Origin: Agromyces mariniharenae
GTDB taxonomy: Bacteria > Actinomycetota > Actinomycetes > Actinomycetales > Microbacteriaceae
Assembly: GCF_008122505.1 (NCBI RefSeq)
Contig: NZ_VSSB01000002.1
Location: 372,001 to 436,000 of the forward strand
Length of the DNA stretch: 64,000 nucleotides
Reading direction: 5' to 3'
Part shown: one piece after another, positions 1-8,940 of the stretch
Position numbering within the stretch: the first letter of the stretch is position 1
How the letters are laid out: every line of letters begins with the position of its first letter
The notes under the pieces: generated by a model
Told to the model about the DNA's origin: nothing
The model's database searches: none
Seen by the model: only the letters and a program-made list of their open reading frames with translations
Position numbers and translations under genes: made by a program

Positions 1-368
1 GCACGACGGGCGAGGAGACCGACGAGCAGGCCGAAGCGGATGCCGCGGCCGAGCGCGAGGCGGCCGCCCGCGCCGCCCGCGAGCAGGCCGACGCCGACGT
101 GCAGGACGCGAAGGGTCGCCTCGACGCCGCCGCGAAGGCGCTCGCCGAGGCCGAGGACCTGCTGAAGGCCGCCGAGTGGAACGCCGATGAGCTCCGCGAC
201 GAACGCCACGAGCTCGAGACGCGCCTCAAGGCGCTGCGATCCGAGATCGTCGACGCCGAGCGCGACGAGCGCGACGCCGAGCGGGTGCGGAACAAGGCCG
301 AGGTGGCCGTCGACCGGGCGAAGGACGACGTCGACGCCGCCGAGGCGGCGCGCGACAAGCTCGGCTGA
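1..368 (+). CDS. C-terminal part of an Ala/Glu/Arg-rich coiled-coil protein
   Basis: The reading frame (codons beginning at base 3) is open at the left edge, so only about 121 C-terminal residues are visible; the GTG at 99 is an internal codon rather than a convincing start. The residues are almost all Ala, Glu, Asp, Arg and Lys in a heptad-like pattern with no Pro after the first turns, which predicts one long alpha-helical coiled coil to the TGA at 366-368. No catalytic motif, membrane segment or signal is visible in this part. The gene converges on the MFS transporter with only three bases between the two stop codons. Function cannot be assigned; structural or DNA-binding coiled-coil proteins would all fit. 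Confidence 0.7.
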   Translation, partial: TTGEETDEQAEADAAAEREAAARAAREQADADVQDAKGRLDAAAKALAEAEDLLKAAEWNADELRDERHELETRLKALRSEIVDAERDERDAERVRNKAEVAVDRAKDDVDAAEAARDKLG

Positions 369-371
369 GCG

Positions 372-1727
372 TCAGGTGCCGGGGACGGGCGGCTCCGGCG
401 GTCCAGAGTCCTCCGAGCCGCCCGCCCGCCGCGAGCGACGCGGATTCGGCACGTACCGCGGCACGTAGAGCCACAGGATGCCCGCGCCGACGAACCCGAG
501 CACGCCCATCGTCGCGCTCGCGGCCATGATCGAGACGGCCGACGTCACGCCGGCGAGGATGAGCGGCGCGACCGCTTGGCCCGCGTCGCCGATCGTGCGG
601 AACGCGCCGAGGAACGGCGCCGGGTTCGCCTTCGGTGCGAGGTCGGCGCCGAGCGTGAGGATCACGCCGCTCGAGAGGCCGTTCGCGACGCCGAAGAGCA
701 GCGCCACGAACGTGAACCACGCCTCGGCACCGGGCACGTCGTGCGTGAACGCGAGGACGAGGTGGCCCGTGCCGAGGCCGACGAGCCCCGGGATGGCGCT
801 CCAGAGCCGGCCGAACCGGTCCATGACCTGGCCGCTCACGTAGAAGAGGGCGAAGTCGATCGCCGCCGAGACGCCGATCACGAGCGCGGCGGCCTCGGGC
901 GGCATCCCGATCGACACCGCCCACAGCGGCAGGATCACCGTGCGGCTCGCGCGGACGGCCGCGAGCAGGCCGACGCCGCTGCCGATGCGCAGCAGCACCG
1001 CGCGGTAGGTCACGATCGCGCGGAACACGCCGTGCGACGCGGCATCCGCCTCGGCCTCGCCGGCCGTGCGCGCGACGTCCGAGCCGTCGCCCGCGCCCGC
1101 CGCAGCGGCATCCGCGGATGCCTCGCGCACGAGCCGCGCGGCCCCGAACACCCGCTCGGGGTCGGGCAGCACGATGAGCACGACGACGACCGCGAAGCAC
1201 GCCGCGACGAGCACCCAGAACACGACCTCCGACGAGCCGGTCCACGCGATGAGCGCGGCGGCGACGAACGGGCCGATGGCCCAGCCGGCGCGGAACACGC
1301 CCGCGAGCGTCGACAGCGCCCGCGCCCGTACCGCCTCGGGCACGTAGCTCGTGAGGAAGGCGTGCCGCGCGAGCCCGAACACGGCGGTCGCGAGGCCGAG
1401 CAGGAAGATGCCGATGCCGAGGGCGAGCTCGGTGGGGGAGGCGAGGGCGATGAGCACGCCGATGACGGCGAGCAGCGACGCGCCGATCATGGCGTTGCGC
1501 TCGCCGATGCGGGCGACGAGCCAGCCGGCCGGCAGGTCGCCCGCGAGCTCGCCGACCATGAGCATGGCCGCGATGAGGCCCGCGAGCGCGAGCGAGGCGC
1601 CGCGGTCGGTCGCGACGACCGGGATGACGGGGATGATCGCGCCCTCGCCGATCGAGAACAGCAGCGTCGGCAGGTAGGCCGGGAGGATGATCGAGCGCCA
1701 GGAGAACGGGGGCGTCGCGTCGGTCAT
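372..1727 (-). CDS. MFS transporter
   Basis: A 451-residue major facilitator superfamily permease of the inner membrane, expected to move a small molecule (often a drug or sugar) using the proton gradient. The sequence opens with MTDATPPFSWRSI and shows about twelve hydrophobic segments in two halves, separated by a polar Ala/Asp/Glu-rich central loop near residues 200-225. An Arg/Asn-containing cytoplasmic loop (ARIGERNAMIG) follows the second helix, as usual for MFS proteins. An ATG 57 bases upstream is in frame, but the 1727 ATG gives the usual short polar N-terminus. No partner gene points to the substrate, so the family is secure and the substrate unknown. Confidence 0.85.
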   Translation of the reverse strand: MTDATPPFSWRSIILPAYLPTLLFSIGEGAIIPVIPVVATDRGASLALAGLIAAMLMVGELAGDLPAGWLVARIGERNAMIGASLLAVIGVLIALASPTELALGIGIFLLGLATAVFGLARHAFLTSYVPEAVRARALSTLAGVFRAGWAIGPFVAAALIAWTGSSEVVFWVLVAACFAVVVVLIVLPDPERVFGAARLVREASADAAAAGAGDGSDVARTAGEAEADAASHGVFRAIVTYRAVLLRIGSGVGLLAAVRASRTVILPLWAVSIGMPPEAAALVIGVSAAIDFALFYVSGQVMDRFGRLWSAIPGLVGLGTGHLVLAFTHDVPGAEAWFTFVALLFGVANGLSSGVILTLGADLAPKANPAPFLGAFRTIGDAGQAVAPLILAGVTSAVSIMAASATMGVLGFVGAGILWLYVPRYVPNPRRSRRAGGSEDSGPPEPPVPGT

Positions 1728-1806
1728 CGACTTCGACGCTACACCCGGGGCGCGCGGCATCCGTGCCCCCGGTCGCGGCTTCACCGACGCGAGCGCCGGC
1801 GCTTCC

Positions 1807-2325
1807 TCACGGCGTCGTGCCGACCGCGCCGGTCGCGACGTTCCACGAGAACGTCATCGGCTCGGCGAGCGTCCCGTCGGGCCGTTGGCGCCGGTACGCG
1901 AACTTCACCGAGCGGAACTCCATTCCGACGGTCTGCTCGACCTCGCCGTCGGCCGAGCCCGTCGTGTGCACCGACGTTACGACGAGGTCCTCCATCGTCA
2001 CGACGAGCCACGCGTCGCGTCCGCCGTGCCCGCCGCCGCGGGTCACGTGCAGTTCGGCCTTGCGGATGCGCCGGCCCGAGGCCACGAACCCGAGCAGCCT
2101 CGTGGAAGCCGCGTCGAAGACGTGCTCCCACACGAGCGCCGACGGATCGGGCCGACCGGCGCCGCCCCCGCTGCCTCCGCCGGGGCCGCCGCCCGGACCG
2201 CCTGGACCGACCTGCGCCGTCACGCCCCAGTTCCACGACAGCAGCTCGATCCAGTCCTCGTGCCCGACCGCGGGCGACTCGCCCGGCGCGTCGTCGAAGA
2301 ACGTGAGGTACGCGTGGCCCGACAT
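1807..2325 (-). CDS. Hcp1-family (type VI tube-like) protein
   Basis: A 172-residue protein with the fold signature of Hcp1-family proteins. DWIELLSWNWGV near residues 24-35 matches the conserved N-terminal strand region. WEHVFDAASTRLLGFVASG (67-85) and the C-terminal WLVVTMEDLVVTSV plus FSWNV blocks complete the pattern. A Gly-rich insert (about residues 40-58) interrupts the usual short loop. The ATG at 2325 is preceded by a purine-rich GAAGGGGGC and is the only sensible start, because the longer frame upstream runs antisense through prfB. No TssB/TssC sheath, VgrG spike or ClpV gene is visible nearby, so this is an orphan. Hcp forms hexameric rings in proteobacterial type VI systems; its role in actinobacteria is not established. 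Confidence 0.75.
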   Translation of the reverse strand: MSGHAYLTFFDDAPGESPAVGHEDWIELLSWNWGVTAQVGPGGPGGGPGGGSGGGAGRPDPSALVWEHVFDAASTRLLGFVASGRRIRKAELHVTRGGGHGGRDAWLVVTMEDLVVTSVHTTGSADGEVEQTVGMEFRSVKFAYRRQRPDGTLAEPMTFSWNVATGAVGTTP

Positions 2326-2412
2326 CGGTCGCCCCCTTCGGCGCGGCCCCGTCCCCCCGGATGCCGCCGTCGATCCGCAGTGTACGCCGCGCGCGACTAG
2401 GCTGGACAGGCC

Positions 2413-3519
2413 ATGTTGGATCTTGACCTCACGCAGGACATCGCCTCCCTGCGCTCCACCTTCCGCGACATCCGTGCCGTCGTCGACGTCGACGCCCTCG
2501 AAGCCGAGATCGCCAGCCTCTCCGAGCAGGCCGGCGCCCCCGACCTGTGGGATGACACCGAGAACGCCCAGAAGGTCACCAGCGCCCTGAGCCACCGCCA
2601 GTCCGAGCTCGCGCGCGTGAAGAGCATCGACTCCCGCCTCGACGACCTCGAGGTGCTCGTCGAGCTCGCGAACGAGGCCGACGACGAGGAGTCCGCCGCC
2701 GAGGCGCGCGCCGAGCTCGCCGCGCTGCAGAAGACCGTCGGCGACCTCGAGGTGCAGACGCTGCTCGACGGCGAGTGGGACGGCCGCCCGGCCGTCGTCA
2801 CGATCCGCGCCGGCGCCGGTGGCGTCGACGCCGCCGACTTCGCCGAGATGCTCATGCGCATGTACCTGCGCTGGGCCGAGAAGCACGGGTACGACGCCAC
2901 CGTCATGGACACGAGCTACGCCGAGGAGGCGGGCATCAAGTCCGCGACCTTCGAGATCGACGCGCCCTACGCGTTCGGCACGCTGAGCGTCGAGGCCGGC
3001 ACCCACCGCCTCGTGCGCATGAGCCCGTTCGGCGCAGCGGGCAAGCGCCAGACGTCGTTCGCCGCCGTCGAGGTCATCCCCCTCATGGAGGAGACCGAGG
3101 AGATCGACATCCCCGAGGGCGACATCCGCGTCGACGTGTTCCGCTCGAGCGGCCCAGGCGGCCAGTCGGTCAACACCACCGACTCCGCCGTGCGCATCAC
3201 GCACCTCCCCACGGGCGTCGTCGTCTCGATGCAGAACGAGAAGTCGCAGATCCAGAACCGCGCCGCCGCCATGCGCGTGCTCCAGTCGCGCCTGCTCCTC
3301 ATGCAGAAGGAGCAGGAGGCCGCCCAGAAGAAGGAGCTCGCGGGCAACATCACCGCGAGCTGGGGCGACCAGATGCGCTCCTACGTGCTCGCGCCGTACC
3401 AGATGGTCAAAGACCTGCGCACCGAGCACGAGGTGAACAACCCCAACGCGGTGTTCGACGGCGACCTCGACGGGTTCATCGCCGCCGGCATCAAGTGGCG
3501 CAAGCAGAAGGTGGAGTAG
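2413..3519 (+). CDS. prfB: Peptide chain release factor 2
   Basis: RF2 of 368 residues, which recognises UGA and UAA stop codons and triggers peptidyl-tRNA hydrolysis on the ribosome. The tripeptide discriminator SPF lies at residues 204-206 in [18 protein letters not shown], and the catalytic GGQ at 249-251 in [16 protein letters not shown]. The N-terminus is the usual helical domain 1. The gene reads in one frame from ATG to TAG with no internal UGA, so the autoregulatory +1 frameshift of many bacteria is absent; known high-GC actinobacterial prfB genes share this. A TAGGCT hexamer at 2398-2403, nine bases before the ATG, suggests a leaderless or nearly leaderless mRNA. It is transcribed divergently from the Hcp-like gene. 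Confidence 0.97.
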   Translation: MLDLDLTQDIASLRSTFRDIRAVVDVDALEAEIASLSEQAGAPDLWDDTENAQKVTSALSHRQSELARVKSIDSRLDDLEVLVELANEADDEESAAEARAELAALQKTVGDLEVQTLLDGEWDGRPAVVTIRAGAGGVDAADFAEMLMRMYLRWAEKHGYDATVMDTSYAEEAGIKSATFEIDAPYAFGTLSVEAGTHRLVRMSPFGAAGKRQTSFAAVEVIPLMEETEEIDIPEGDIRVDVFRSSGPGGQSVNTTDSAVRITHLPTGVVVSMQNEKSQIQNRAAAMRVLQSRLLLMQKEQEAAQKKELAGNITASWGDQMRSYVLAPYQMVKDLRTEHEVNNPNAVFDGDLDGFIAAGIKWRKQKVE

Positions 3520-3537
3520 CCGAGTCGACTCGGAGAT

Positions 3538-3561
3538 GGATGCCGCGCGCCCGCGGCATCC
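3538..3561. terminator. Hairpin between convergent prfB and amidotransferase genes
   Basis: GGATGCCGCG (3538-3547) pairs perfectly with CGCGGCATCC (3552-3561) around a four-base CGCC loop. It sits between two stop codons that face each other, so it could end transcription in both directions. There is no U-run. The arms are built from the GGATGCC word that recurs throughout the window. Confidence 0.55.
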
Positions 3562-3581
3562 GCTGGGCGCGCCGGCCGCGC

Positions 3582-4331
3582 CTACGACCGCACCGCGAAC
3601 TTCGCGAGCGCCCGCGTGCGCGCTGCCTGCACGAACGCGCGGATGAGCGCGATGCCCTCGGGGTCGAGCCGTTCCTCGGGGTGCCACTGCACGCCGAGGC
3701 AGAACGCGCCGTTGGTCGTCTCGATCGCCTCGACGACGCCGTCGGGCGCGCTCGCCGAGACCACGAGCCCCTCGCCGAGGCGGTCGACGCCCTGGTGGTG
3801 GTGCGACGAGATCTCGAAGTCCGCCTCGTGCGTGATGCTCCGCAGCAGTGTGTCGGGCAGGATCGACACGGGATGCGACGTGTGCTCGCCGTAGATGTTC
3901 CGGTGCGGGGTGAGGTCGATGCGGTCGCCGAGGTGCTGCTCGAGCGTGCCGCCGAGCGCGACGTTGAGCACCTGCATGCCGCGGCACGCGCCGAGGATCG
4001 GGATGTCGCGCTCGCGCGCGAGCTGCGTGAGGGCGATCTCGAGCTCGTCGCGCACGCGCAGGGGCTTATCGTTCGTCGGGTGCGCGACGCTGCCGTAGAG
4101 CTCGGCGTCGAGGTCGCGCCCGCCCGGCAGGAAGAGTCCGTCGACGAGGTCGATGAGGCGCTCGGGGTCGTCGACGTGCACGTCGAGGCTCGGGAAGATG
4201 ATCGGCGCGCCGCCCGCCTCCTGCACCGCGGAGACGTAGGTGTGCGAGATCGCGTCGGTCGGGATGTCGACCCACGAGCCGTAGCTCGCGGCCTTGCGGT
4301 CGGCCACGATGCCGATGAGTGGAACCGTCAT
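3582..4331 (-). CDS. Class I glutamine amidotransferase, gamma-glutamyl-GABA hydrolase-like
   Basis: A 249-residue cytosolic enzyme of the peptidase C26 family, whose members hydrolyse gamma-glutamyl amides such as gamma-Glu-GABA in putrescine catabolism (PuuD type). The nucleophile is Cys116 in GACRGMQVLN, and the His/Glu pair is in GVQWHPEE near residue 222. The DGLFLPGGRD oxyanion-side motif lies at about 65-73. The ATG at 4331 follows a clear GGAGGA ribosome binding site; the longer frame upstream is antisense to ftsE. No other polyamine genes are close, so the exact substrate is inferred from family only. Confidence 0.85.
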   Translation of the reverse strand: MTVPLIGIVADRKAASYGSWVDIPTDAISHTYVSAVQEAGGAPIIFPSLDVHVDDPERLIDLVDGLFLPGGRDLDAELYGSVAHPTNDKPLRVRDELEIALTQLARERDIPILGACRGMQVLNVALGGTLEQHLGDRIDLTPHRNIYGEHTSHPVSILPDTLLRSITHEADFEISSHHHQGVDRLGEGLVVSASAPDGVVEAIETTNGAFCLGVQWHPEERLDPEGIALIRAFVQAARTRALAKFAVRS

Positions 4332-4448
4332 GCGTTCCTCCAAGGGGTGTGCTCCAGCACCCGCTTCCCACGCTACTCCCGACCCAACCTGAGAAACGGG
4401 CGAGTCGCAGGTGCGTTCCGCGCCGCGGCTGCTTAGGCTCGATCCGAC

Positions 4449-5795
4449 ATGATCCGATTCGACGCCGTCACCAAGACCTACCCGGGACAGTCGAGGCCCG
4501 CCCTGGACGACCTCGGGGTGGAGATCCTCCGTGGTGAGTTCGTATTCCTGGTCGGGGCCTCGGGCTCCGGCAAGTCGAGCTTCCTCCGGCTCATCCTCAA
4601 GGAGGAGAAGCCGACCAAGGGCAAGATCCACGTGCTCGGACAGGACCTCGGCTCGATCTCGAGCCGCAAAGTGCCGTACTTCCGTCGCGACCTCGGCGTC
4701 GTCTTCCAGGACTTCCGGCTGCTGCCGAACAAGAACGTGTACGAGAACGTCGCGTTCACCCTGCGGGTCATCGGCAAGTCTCGCGGCTTCATCCAGTCGG
4801 CCGTGCCCGAGACCCTCAAGCTCGTGGGCCTCGACGGCAAGGGCAAGCGGATGCCGCACGAGCTCTCGGGCGGCGAGCAGCAGCGCGTCGCGATCGCGCG
4901 GGCCATCGTCAACAAGCCCCAGATCCTCCTCGCCGACGAGCCGACGGGCAACCTCGACCCGGTGACGAGCGCGGGCATCATGACGCTCCTGGAGCGCATC
5001 AACTCCAGCGGCACGACCGTGGTCATGGCCACGCACGAGGCCGGCATCGTCGACCAGATGCAGCGCCGCGTCATCGAGCTGTCGGCCGGCGAGATCGTGC
5101 GCGACGAGCGGGGCGCCGGTTACGGCGCGGCCCTTGGCGACGTCGACGCGGCGCTCACGGGCGAGGAGCCCGTCGAGGCGTCGGCCGAGGCCGCCGCCGC
5201 ACCTGCCGCGCCCGCCGGTCCGGTCCCCGACGAGGAGGCCGTCGCTGCGGTGCTCGCGGGCGGCGCCGCCGCGAAGGGCGGCCGGAAGGCGAAGGCGACG
5301 ACGCCGCGCTCCAGGGCCGCGAAGGCGACGGGTTCCGTGCCGAAGGCGGCAGCGGCCGCGGCGGCATCCGATGCGGCCGCGGCCGAGCTGGCCACCGACA
5401 CCGACGGCGAGGCCGCGACGGCCGGCGCGCCTGCGGCCCCGGCGAAGCCCGCGCCCGCGAAGCCCGCCCCGGCGAGGAAGCCCGTGAAGAAGGCCGCGCC
5501 CAAGGTCGACCGCAAGGTCATGGAGGAGAAGCAGCCGCTCTACGTCGAGCCCGAGGAGCGCGACGAGGTGACGGATGCCGCGGCGGCGATCACCGCGGCC
5601 GCCACCGCGTCCGTCCCCGTCACGCCCGCGGGCGACACCGCAGAGCCCGCGGCCGAGCCCGGCACCGCCGCACCCGCCGCGAAGGCCGGCGGCGTGGCAT
5701 CCGAGCACCTGACCCTCGCCGAGCGCCTCGGGCTGCGCGCCCCCGGCGGACCGCGCGAGGGTGACGACCAGCAGGAAGTGGGACCGACGAAATGA
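4449..5795 (+). CDS. ftsE: Cell division ATP-binding protein FtsE with long C-terminal tail
   Basis: The ATPase of the FtsEX complex, which controls peptidoglycan hydrolases at the division septum. The ABC core occupies residues 1-225: Walker [10 protein letters not shown] (36-44), Q-loop [11 protein letters not shown], signature [14 protein letters not shown] (139-152), Walker [13 protein letters not shown] (159-170) and the H-loop MATHE. Typical FtsE stops near residue 229. Here another 220 residues follow, rich in Ala, Pro, Lys and Glu with repeated KPAPA-type segments, predicted disordered. A TAGGCT hexamer at 4434-4439 lies nine bases before the ATG, as at prfB. The gene overlaps ftsX by four bases (ATGA), indicating translational coupling. 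Confidence 0.95.
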   Translation: MIRFDAVTKTYPGQSRPALDDLGVEILRGEFVFLVGASGSGKSSFLRLILKEEKPTKGKIHVLGQDLGSISSRKVPYFRRDLGVVFQDFRLLPNKNVYENVAFTLRVIGKSRGFIQSAVPETLKLVGLDGKGKRMPHELSGGEQQRVAIARAIVNKPQILLADEPTGNLDPVTSAGIMTLLERINSSGTTVVMATHEAGIVDQMQRRVIELSAGEIVRDERGAGYGAALGDVDAALTGEEPVEASAEAAAAPAAPAGPVPDEEAVAAVLAGGAAAKGGRKAKATTPRSRAAKATGSVPKAAAAAAASDAAAAELATDTDGEAATAGAPAAPAKPAPAKPAPARKPVKKAAPKVDRKVMEEKQPLYVEPEERDEVTDAAAAITAAATASVPVTPAGDTAEPAAEPGTAAPAAKAGGVASEHLTLAERLGLRAPGGPREGDDQQEVGPTK

Positions 5796-6703
5796 GGTTC
5801 GGGCTCGTGCTCGCCGAGGCCGGGAACGGCCTGCGGCGCAACGCGACGATGGTCGTGTCGGTCGTGCTCGTCACGTTCATCTCCCTCACGTTCGTGGGCA
5901 CCGCGGCGCTCATGCAGCTGCAGATCGCCCAGATGAAGAACTACTGGTACGACCGGGCGCAGGTGGCGGTGTACCTCTGCACGTCGGTGTCGACCGCCGC
6001 GGGATGCACCGACGGCGAGGCGACCGAGGAGCAGAAGGCGGCCGTCGAGGGGCAGCTCGACTCCGACACGCTCAATCCGTTCATCGACGAGTTCTACTTC
6101 GAGGACCACCAGCAGGCGTACGAGAACTTCCAGCAGCAGTTCGAGGGCACGCCCGCGGCCGACTACGTGACGCCCGAGGTGCTCAACGAGACGTTCTGGG
6201 TGAACCTCGTCGACCCGTCGCAGGCTGCCGTCATCGCCGAGAGCCTCGCGGGCCTCGCGGGCGTCGAGCAGGTCGTCGACCAGCGCCGCTACCTCGACCA
6301 GATCTTCGACGTGCTGAACGCGGCGAGCTACACGGCCATCGCGATCGCGGCGATCATGCTCGTCGCGGCGGCGCTGCTCATCGCGACGACCATCCGCCTC
6401 TCGGCGTTCTCGCGCCGCCGGGAGCTCGGCATCATGCGGCTGGTCGGCGCCTCGAACCGGTTCATCCAGACGCCGTTCGTGCTCGAGGGCGTGTTCGCGG
6501 GGCTGCTCGGATCGCTGCTCGCAGGCGGCGCGGTGATCGCGATCGTGCACTTCTTCGTGCAGGGCTACCTCGCGCAGAGCCTGTCGTTCACGTTCGTCGA
6601 CCTCACCGACGCGTTCATCGTGGTGCCGATCCTCGTCGCGGTGGGCGTGCTGCTCGCGGCCGTGTCGGCCGGGATCGCGATCACGCGCTACCTGAAGGTG
6701 TGA
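5792..6703 (+). CDS. ftsX: Cell division permease-like protein FtsX
   Basis: A 303-residue membrane partner of FtsE. One transmembrane helix near residues 20-42 is followed by a large extracytoplasmic domain (about 45-175), then three further helices near 180-205, 225-250 and 270-297. This is the standard FtsX topology, and the outer domain is the part known to contact cell-wall hydrolases in other actinobacteria. [18 protein letters not shown], between helices two and three, is the typical FtsX cytoplasmic loop that docks on FtsE. It is coupled to ftsE by a four-base overlap and followed by smpB. Confidence 0.95.
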   Translation: MRFGLVLAEAGNGLRRNATMVVSVVLVTFISLTFVGTAALMQLQIAQMKNYWYDRAQVAVYLCTSVSTAAGCTDGEATEEQKAAVEGQLDSDTLNPFIDEFYFEDHQQAYENFQQQFEGTPAADYVTPEVLNETFWVNLVDPSQAAVIAESLAGLAGVEQVVDQRRYLDQIFDVLNAASYTAIAIAAIMLVAAALLIATTIRLSAFSRRRELGIMRLVGASNRFIQTPFVLEGVFAGLLGSLLAGGAVIAIVHFFVQGYLAQSLSFTFVDLTDAFIVVPILVAVGVLLAAVSAGIAITRYLKV

Positions 6704-6792
6704 GCGCCGGCGGCGTCGGCCGCGGCATCCGCTAGAGTGAGAGGCTGCCTCGGATGCCCCGGGGCGCTCGAACTCGAACGAAGGAGCACGTC

Positions 6793-7269
6793 GTGCCCAA
6801 GGAACGCGGTCAGAAGGTCGTCGCGACCAACCGCCGGGCGCGCCACGACTACCTCATCGAGGACACGTACGAGGCGGGCATCGTGCTCACCGGCACCGAG
6901 GTGAAGTCGCTCCGCGAGGGGCGCGCGTCGCTCGTCGACGGCTACGCGTTCATCGACAACGGCGAGATGTGGCTCGACGCCGTGCACATCCCCGAGTACA
7001 CCGAGGGCACGTGGAACAACCACGCCCCGAGGCGCAAGCGCAAGCTGCTGCTGCACAAGCAGGAGATCATCAAGATCAGCCACCGCACGAAGGACGGCGG
7101 GTACACGCTCATCCCGCTGTCGATCTACTTCAGCGACGGCCGGGCCAAGGTGGAGCTCGCGGTGGCGAAGGGCAAGCGCGAGTACGACAAGCGCCAGGCG
7201 CTGCGCGAGCGGCAGGACAAGCGCGAGGCCGACCGGGCCATGGCGAGCCGGCGGAACCTCGGCGAGTAG
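6793..7269 (+). CDS. smpB: SsrA-binding protein
   Basis: A 158-residue SmpB, the protein that binds tmRNA and delivers it to stalled ribosomes. Characteristic blocks are [32 protein letters not shown], and the positively charged C-terminal tail rich in RQ/KR residues that enters the mRNA channel. A GTG at 6793 is preceded by AAGGAG six bases upstream and gives the standard N-terminus MPKERGQKV. An in-frame ATG 39 bases further upstream would add residues and lacks this site. A TAGAGT at 6733-6738 could be the -10 element. Its RNA partner ssrA lies 5.4 kb downstream rather than next door. Confidence 0.95.
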   Translation: MPKERGQKVVATNRRARHDYLIEDTYEAGIVLTGTEVKSLREGRASLVDGYAFIDNGEMWLDAVHIPEYTEGTWNNHAPRRKRKLLLHKQEIIKISHRTKDGGYTLIPLSIYFSDGRAKVELAVAKGKREYDKRQALRERQDKREADRAMASRRNLGE

Positions 7270-7363
7270 CCCGCGTCGGCGTCGCGCGGCGACGTCGCGG
7301 CCGTGCCGCGTTCCCGGATGCCTCCCAGCCGACGTGTCGGCACGCAGGGGTAGGCTCATCGCG

Positions 7364-8104
7364 ATGGAGACCTCGACCCGTATCCCGGTTCCCGGCACGT
7401 ACAACTTCCGCGACGTCGGCGGGCTGCCGGCGAAGACCGGCACGGTGCGCGACGGGGTGCTGTTCCGGTCCGACGGGCTGCACCGCCTCGGCGCCGAGGG
7501 GCGCGCCGCGTTGCGCGAGCTGGGCATCGGCATCGTCATCGACCTGCGCGACGAGAACGAGGCCGCGGTCATGCCCGACGACCTCGACGGACTCGACGTC
7601 GAGGTGCTGCGACTGCCGGTCTTCGAGGGCTCGGGCGCCTCGCAGGGCCGGGGCGGCATCTCGCTCGACGCGCTCTACGACCGCATCGTGACCCAGCACG
7701 CGCCCATCGTCGTCGGCGCGCTGCGCGAGATCTCGAGCGCGGGGGACCGCTCGGTCGTCGTGCACTGCACCGCCGGCAAGGACCGCACGGGCATCGTCGT
7801 CGCACTCACGCTGCTCGCGGTGGGCGTCGACCGCGACGCCGTCGTCGAGGACTACGCGCGCACCGAGGGCAACCTCGCCGGCGAGTGGCTGGAGGACATG
7901 GTGACCATGATCGGCCGCTACGGAGTGCCCGACACCCCCGAGCTGCGCGTGCTCATGGGCGGCAGCCCGCGCGAGGCGCTCGAGGGCGTGATCGACACGG
8001 TCGAGCGCGCCCACGGCTCGACGCGCGAGTACCTGCTCGCGTCGGGGCTCACGCTGCACGAGCTGGCGGCGCTCGAGGCCCTGCTCATCGACGGCGGGCG
8101 CTGA
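7364..8104 (+). CDS. Tyrosine/serine protein phosphatase
   Basis: A 246-residue member of the bacterial tyrosine/serine phosphatase family (MptpB/LipA-like). The phosphate-binding loop HCTAGKDRTG carries the CX5R nucleophile motif. The N-terminal NFRDVGGLP and the LFRSDGL segment are the usual family markers. There is no signal peptide, so it acts in the cytosol or is released by another route. Start choice: a TAGGCT hexamer at 7351-7356 lies seven bases before the ATG at 7364, suggesting a leaderless mRNA, so the in-frame GTG at 7334 is rejected. Homologues dephosphorylate phosphotyrosine or phosphoinositides; the substrate here is unknown. Confidence 0.85.
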   Translation: METSTRIPVPGTYNFRDVGGLPAKTGTVRDGVLFRSDGLHRLGAEGRAALRELGIGIVIDLRDENEAAVMPDDLDGLDVEVLRLPVFEGSGASQGRGGISLDALYDRIVTQHAPIVVGALREISSAGDRSVVVHCTAGKDRTGIVVALTLLAVGVDRDAVVEDYARTEGNLAGEWLEDMVTMIGRYGVPDTPELRVLMGGSPREALEGVIDTVERAHGSTREYLLASGLTLHELAALEALLIDGGR

Positions 8105-8118
8105 GGGGCTCGAGGGCT

Positions 8119-8161
8119 GGGTTTCGAGACGCGTCGGGCTTCGCCCGGCGCTCCTCGACCC
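8119..8161. repeat. Imperfect inverted repeat (REP-like) between convergent genes
   Basis: GGGTTTCGAGAC at the left and CTCCTCGACCC at the right form bulged outer arms around an inner perfect hairpin, CGGGC-TTC-GCCCG (8135-8147). It lies between the phosphatase and the SIMPL gene, which converge here. It may be a terminator or a dispersed extragenic palindrome; only one copy was noticed in this window. Confidence 0.45.
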
Positions 8162-8171
8162 GCGTGGCGGC

Positions 8172-8834
8172 TCAGGCAGGGTCGGCGGTGAAGCGGGCGT
8201 CGACGGCGGCCTCGATCACGAGCTCTTGCGGCGCGAACTCGGTGGGCGCGGCGCTGCCGACGTCGGCGACGGCGCGCATCATCATGGCCTTCGGCATGGG
8301 CGGGCCGGGCTGCACGGCGAGCAGGCCCTGGTCGGCCAGCTCGACGGGAGTGGGCGTGCCGAGCCCGAGCGCCGACGCGTAGACCCGGGCTTTCGTCACG
8401 GCGTCGGCCACGGCCGCGCGCTGGGCGGCCTCCTGCACGCGACGACGCGTGGCCTCGGTGAGGCGCCAGTCGATGCCGCCGATCGTGATCTCGTCGGAGC
8501 CGGCCGCCTCGCCGACCCACTCGCCGATGCGGGAGAGGTCGCTGAAGACGACCTCGACGTCGGCACTCGCCTGGTGGACGACGGGCAGCTGCCGACCCTC
8601 GTTGTTCCATGGCCGGTACGACCACACGCGCAGCTGGCCGGCCGACCAGGTGTCGAGCGCGCCGGATGCCTCGAGCTCGCGGACCTGGGCGAGGAGGCGC
8701 TCGTGCGCGGCGCTCGTGCGGCCGTAGACGTGCTCGCGCGCGGCGCCCGAGCCGCCGACCGAGAGCGTGACGGCGCCCAGCTCGGGGGCGATGCGCTCCT
8801 CGGCGCGTCCGGTGACGGCGATCGTGGTCGGCAT
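8172..8834 (-). CDS. SIMPL domain (DUF541) protein
   Basis: A 220-residue protein of the SIMPL/DUF541 family. It begins MPTTIAVTGRAEERIAPELG, the family's usual first strand (T-V-x-G-x-G/A), continues with the VYGRTSAAHERLLAQV helix, and has the central block ADAVTKARVYASALGL. It lacks a signal peptide, although many family members are periplasmic. The ATG at 8834 follows GAGAGGGGACC; upstream in-frame codons lack a binding site. The biochemical role of the family is poorly known. The gene stands alone, convergent with the phosphatase and upstream-adjacent to nothing functionally related. Confidence 0.75.
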   Translation of the reverse strand: MPTTIAVTGRAEERIAPELGAVTLSVGGSGAAREHVYGRTSAAHERLLAQVRELEASGALDTWSAGQLRVWSYRPWNNEGRQLPVVHQASADVEVVFSDLSRIGEWVGEAAGSDEITIGGIDWRLTEATRRRVQEAAQRAAVADAVTKARVYASALGLGTPTPVELADQGLLAVQPGPPMPKAMMMRAVADVGSAAPTEFAPQELVIEAAVDARFTADPA

Positions 8835-8940
8835 GTGGTCCCCTCTCGACGGCGAGCGGCGGGCGACGTGACGCGTCCGCGGCCGCACGCGGGGCGGCCG
8901 ACCTCAGCATACGTGCCGGGGCCGACCGCGCCGCCGAGCC

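Noticed and set aside
2413..3519. Programmed +1 frameshift in prfB
   Set aside because: No in-frame UGA or slippery CUU-UGA site; the gene is one continuous frame.
3520..3533. CCGAGTCGACTCGG palindrome as an operator
   Set aside because: It lies immediately after the prfB stop codon and before a terminator hairpin, so a regulatory role is unlikely.
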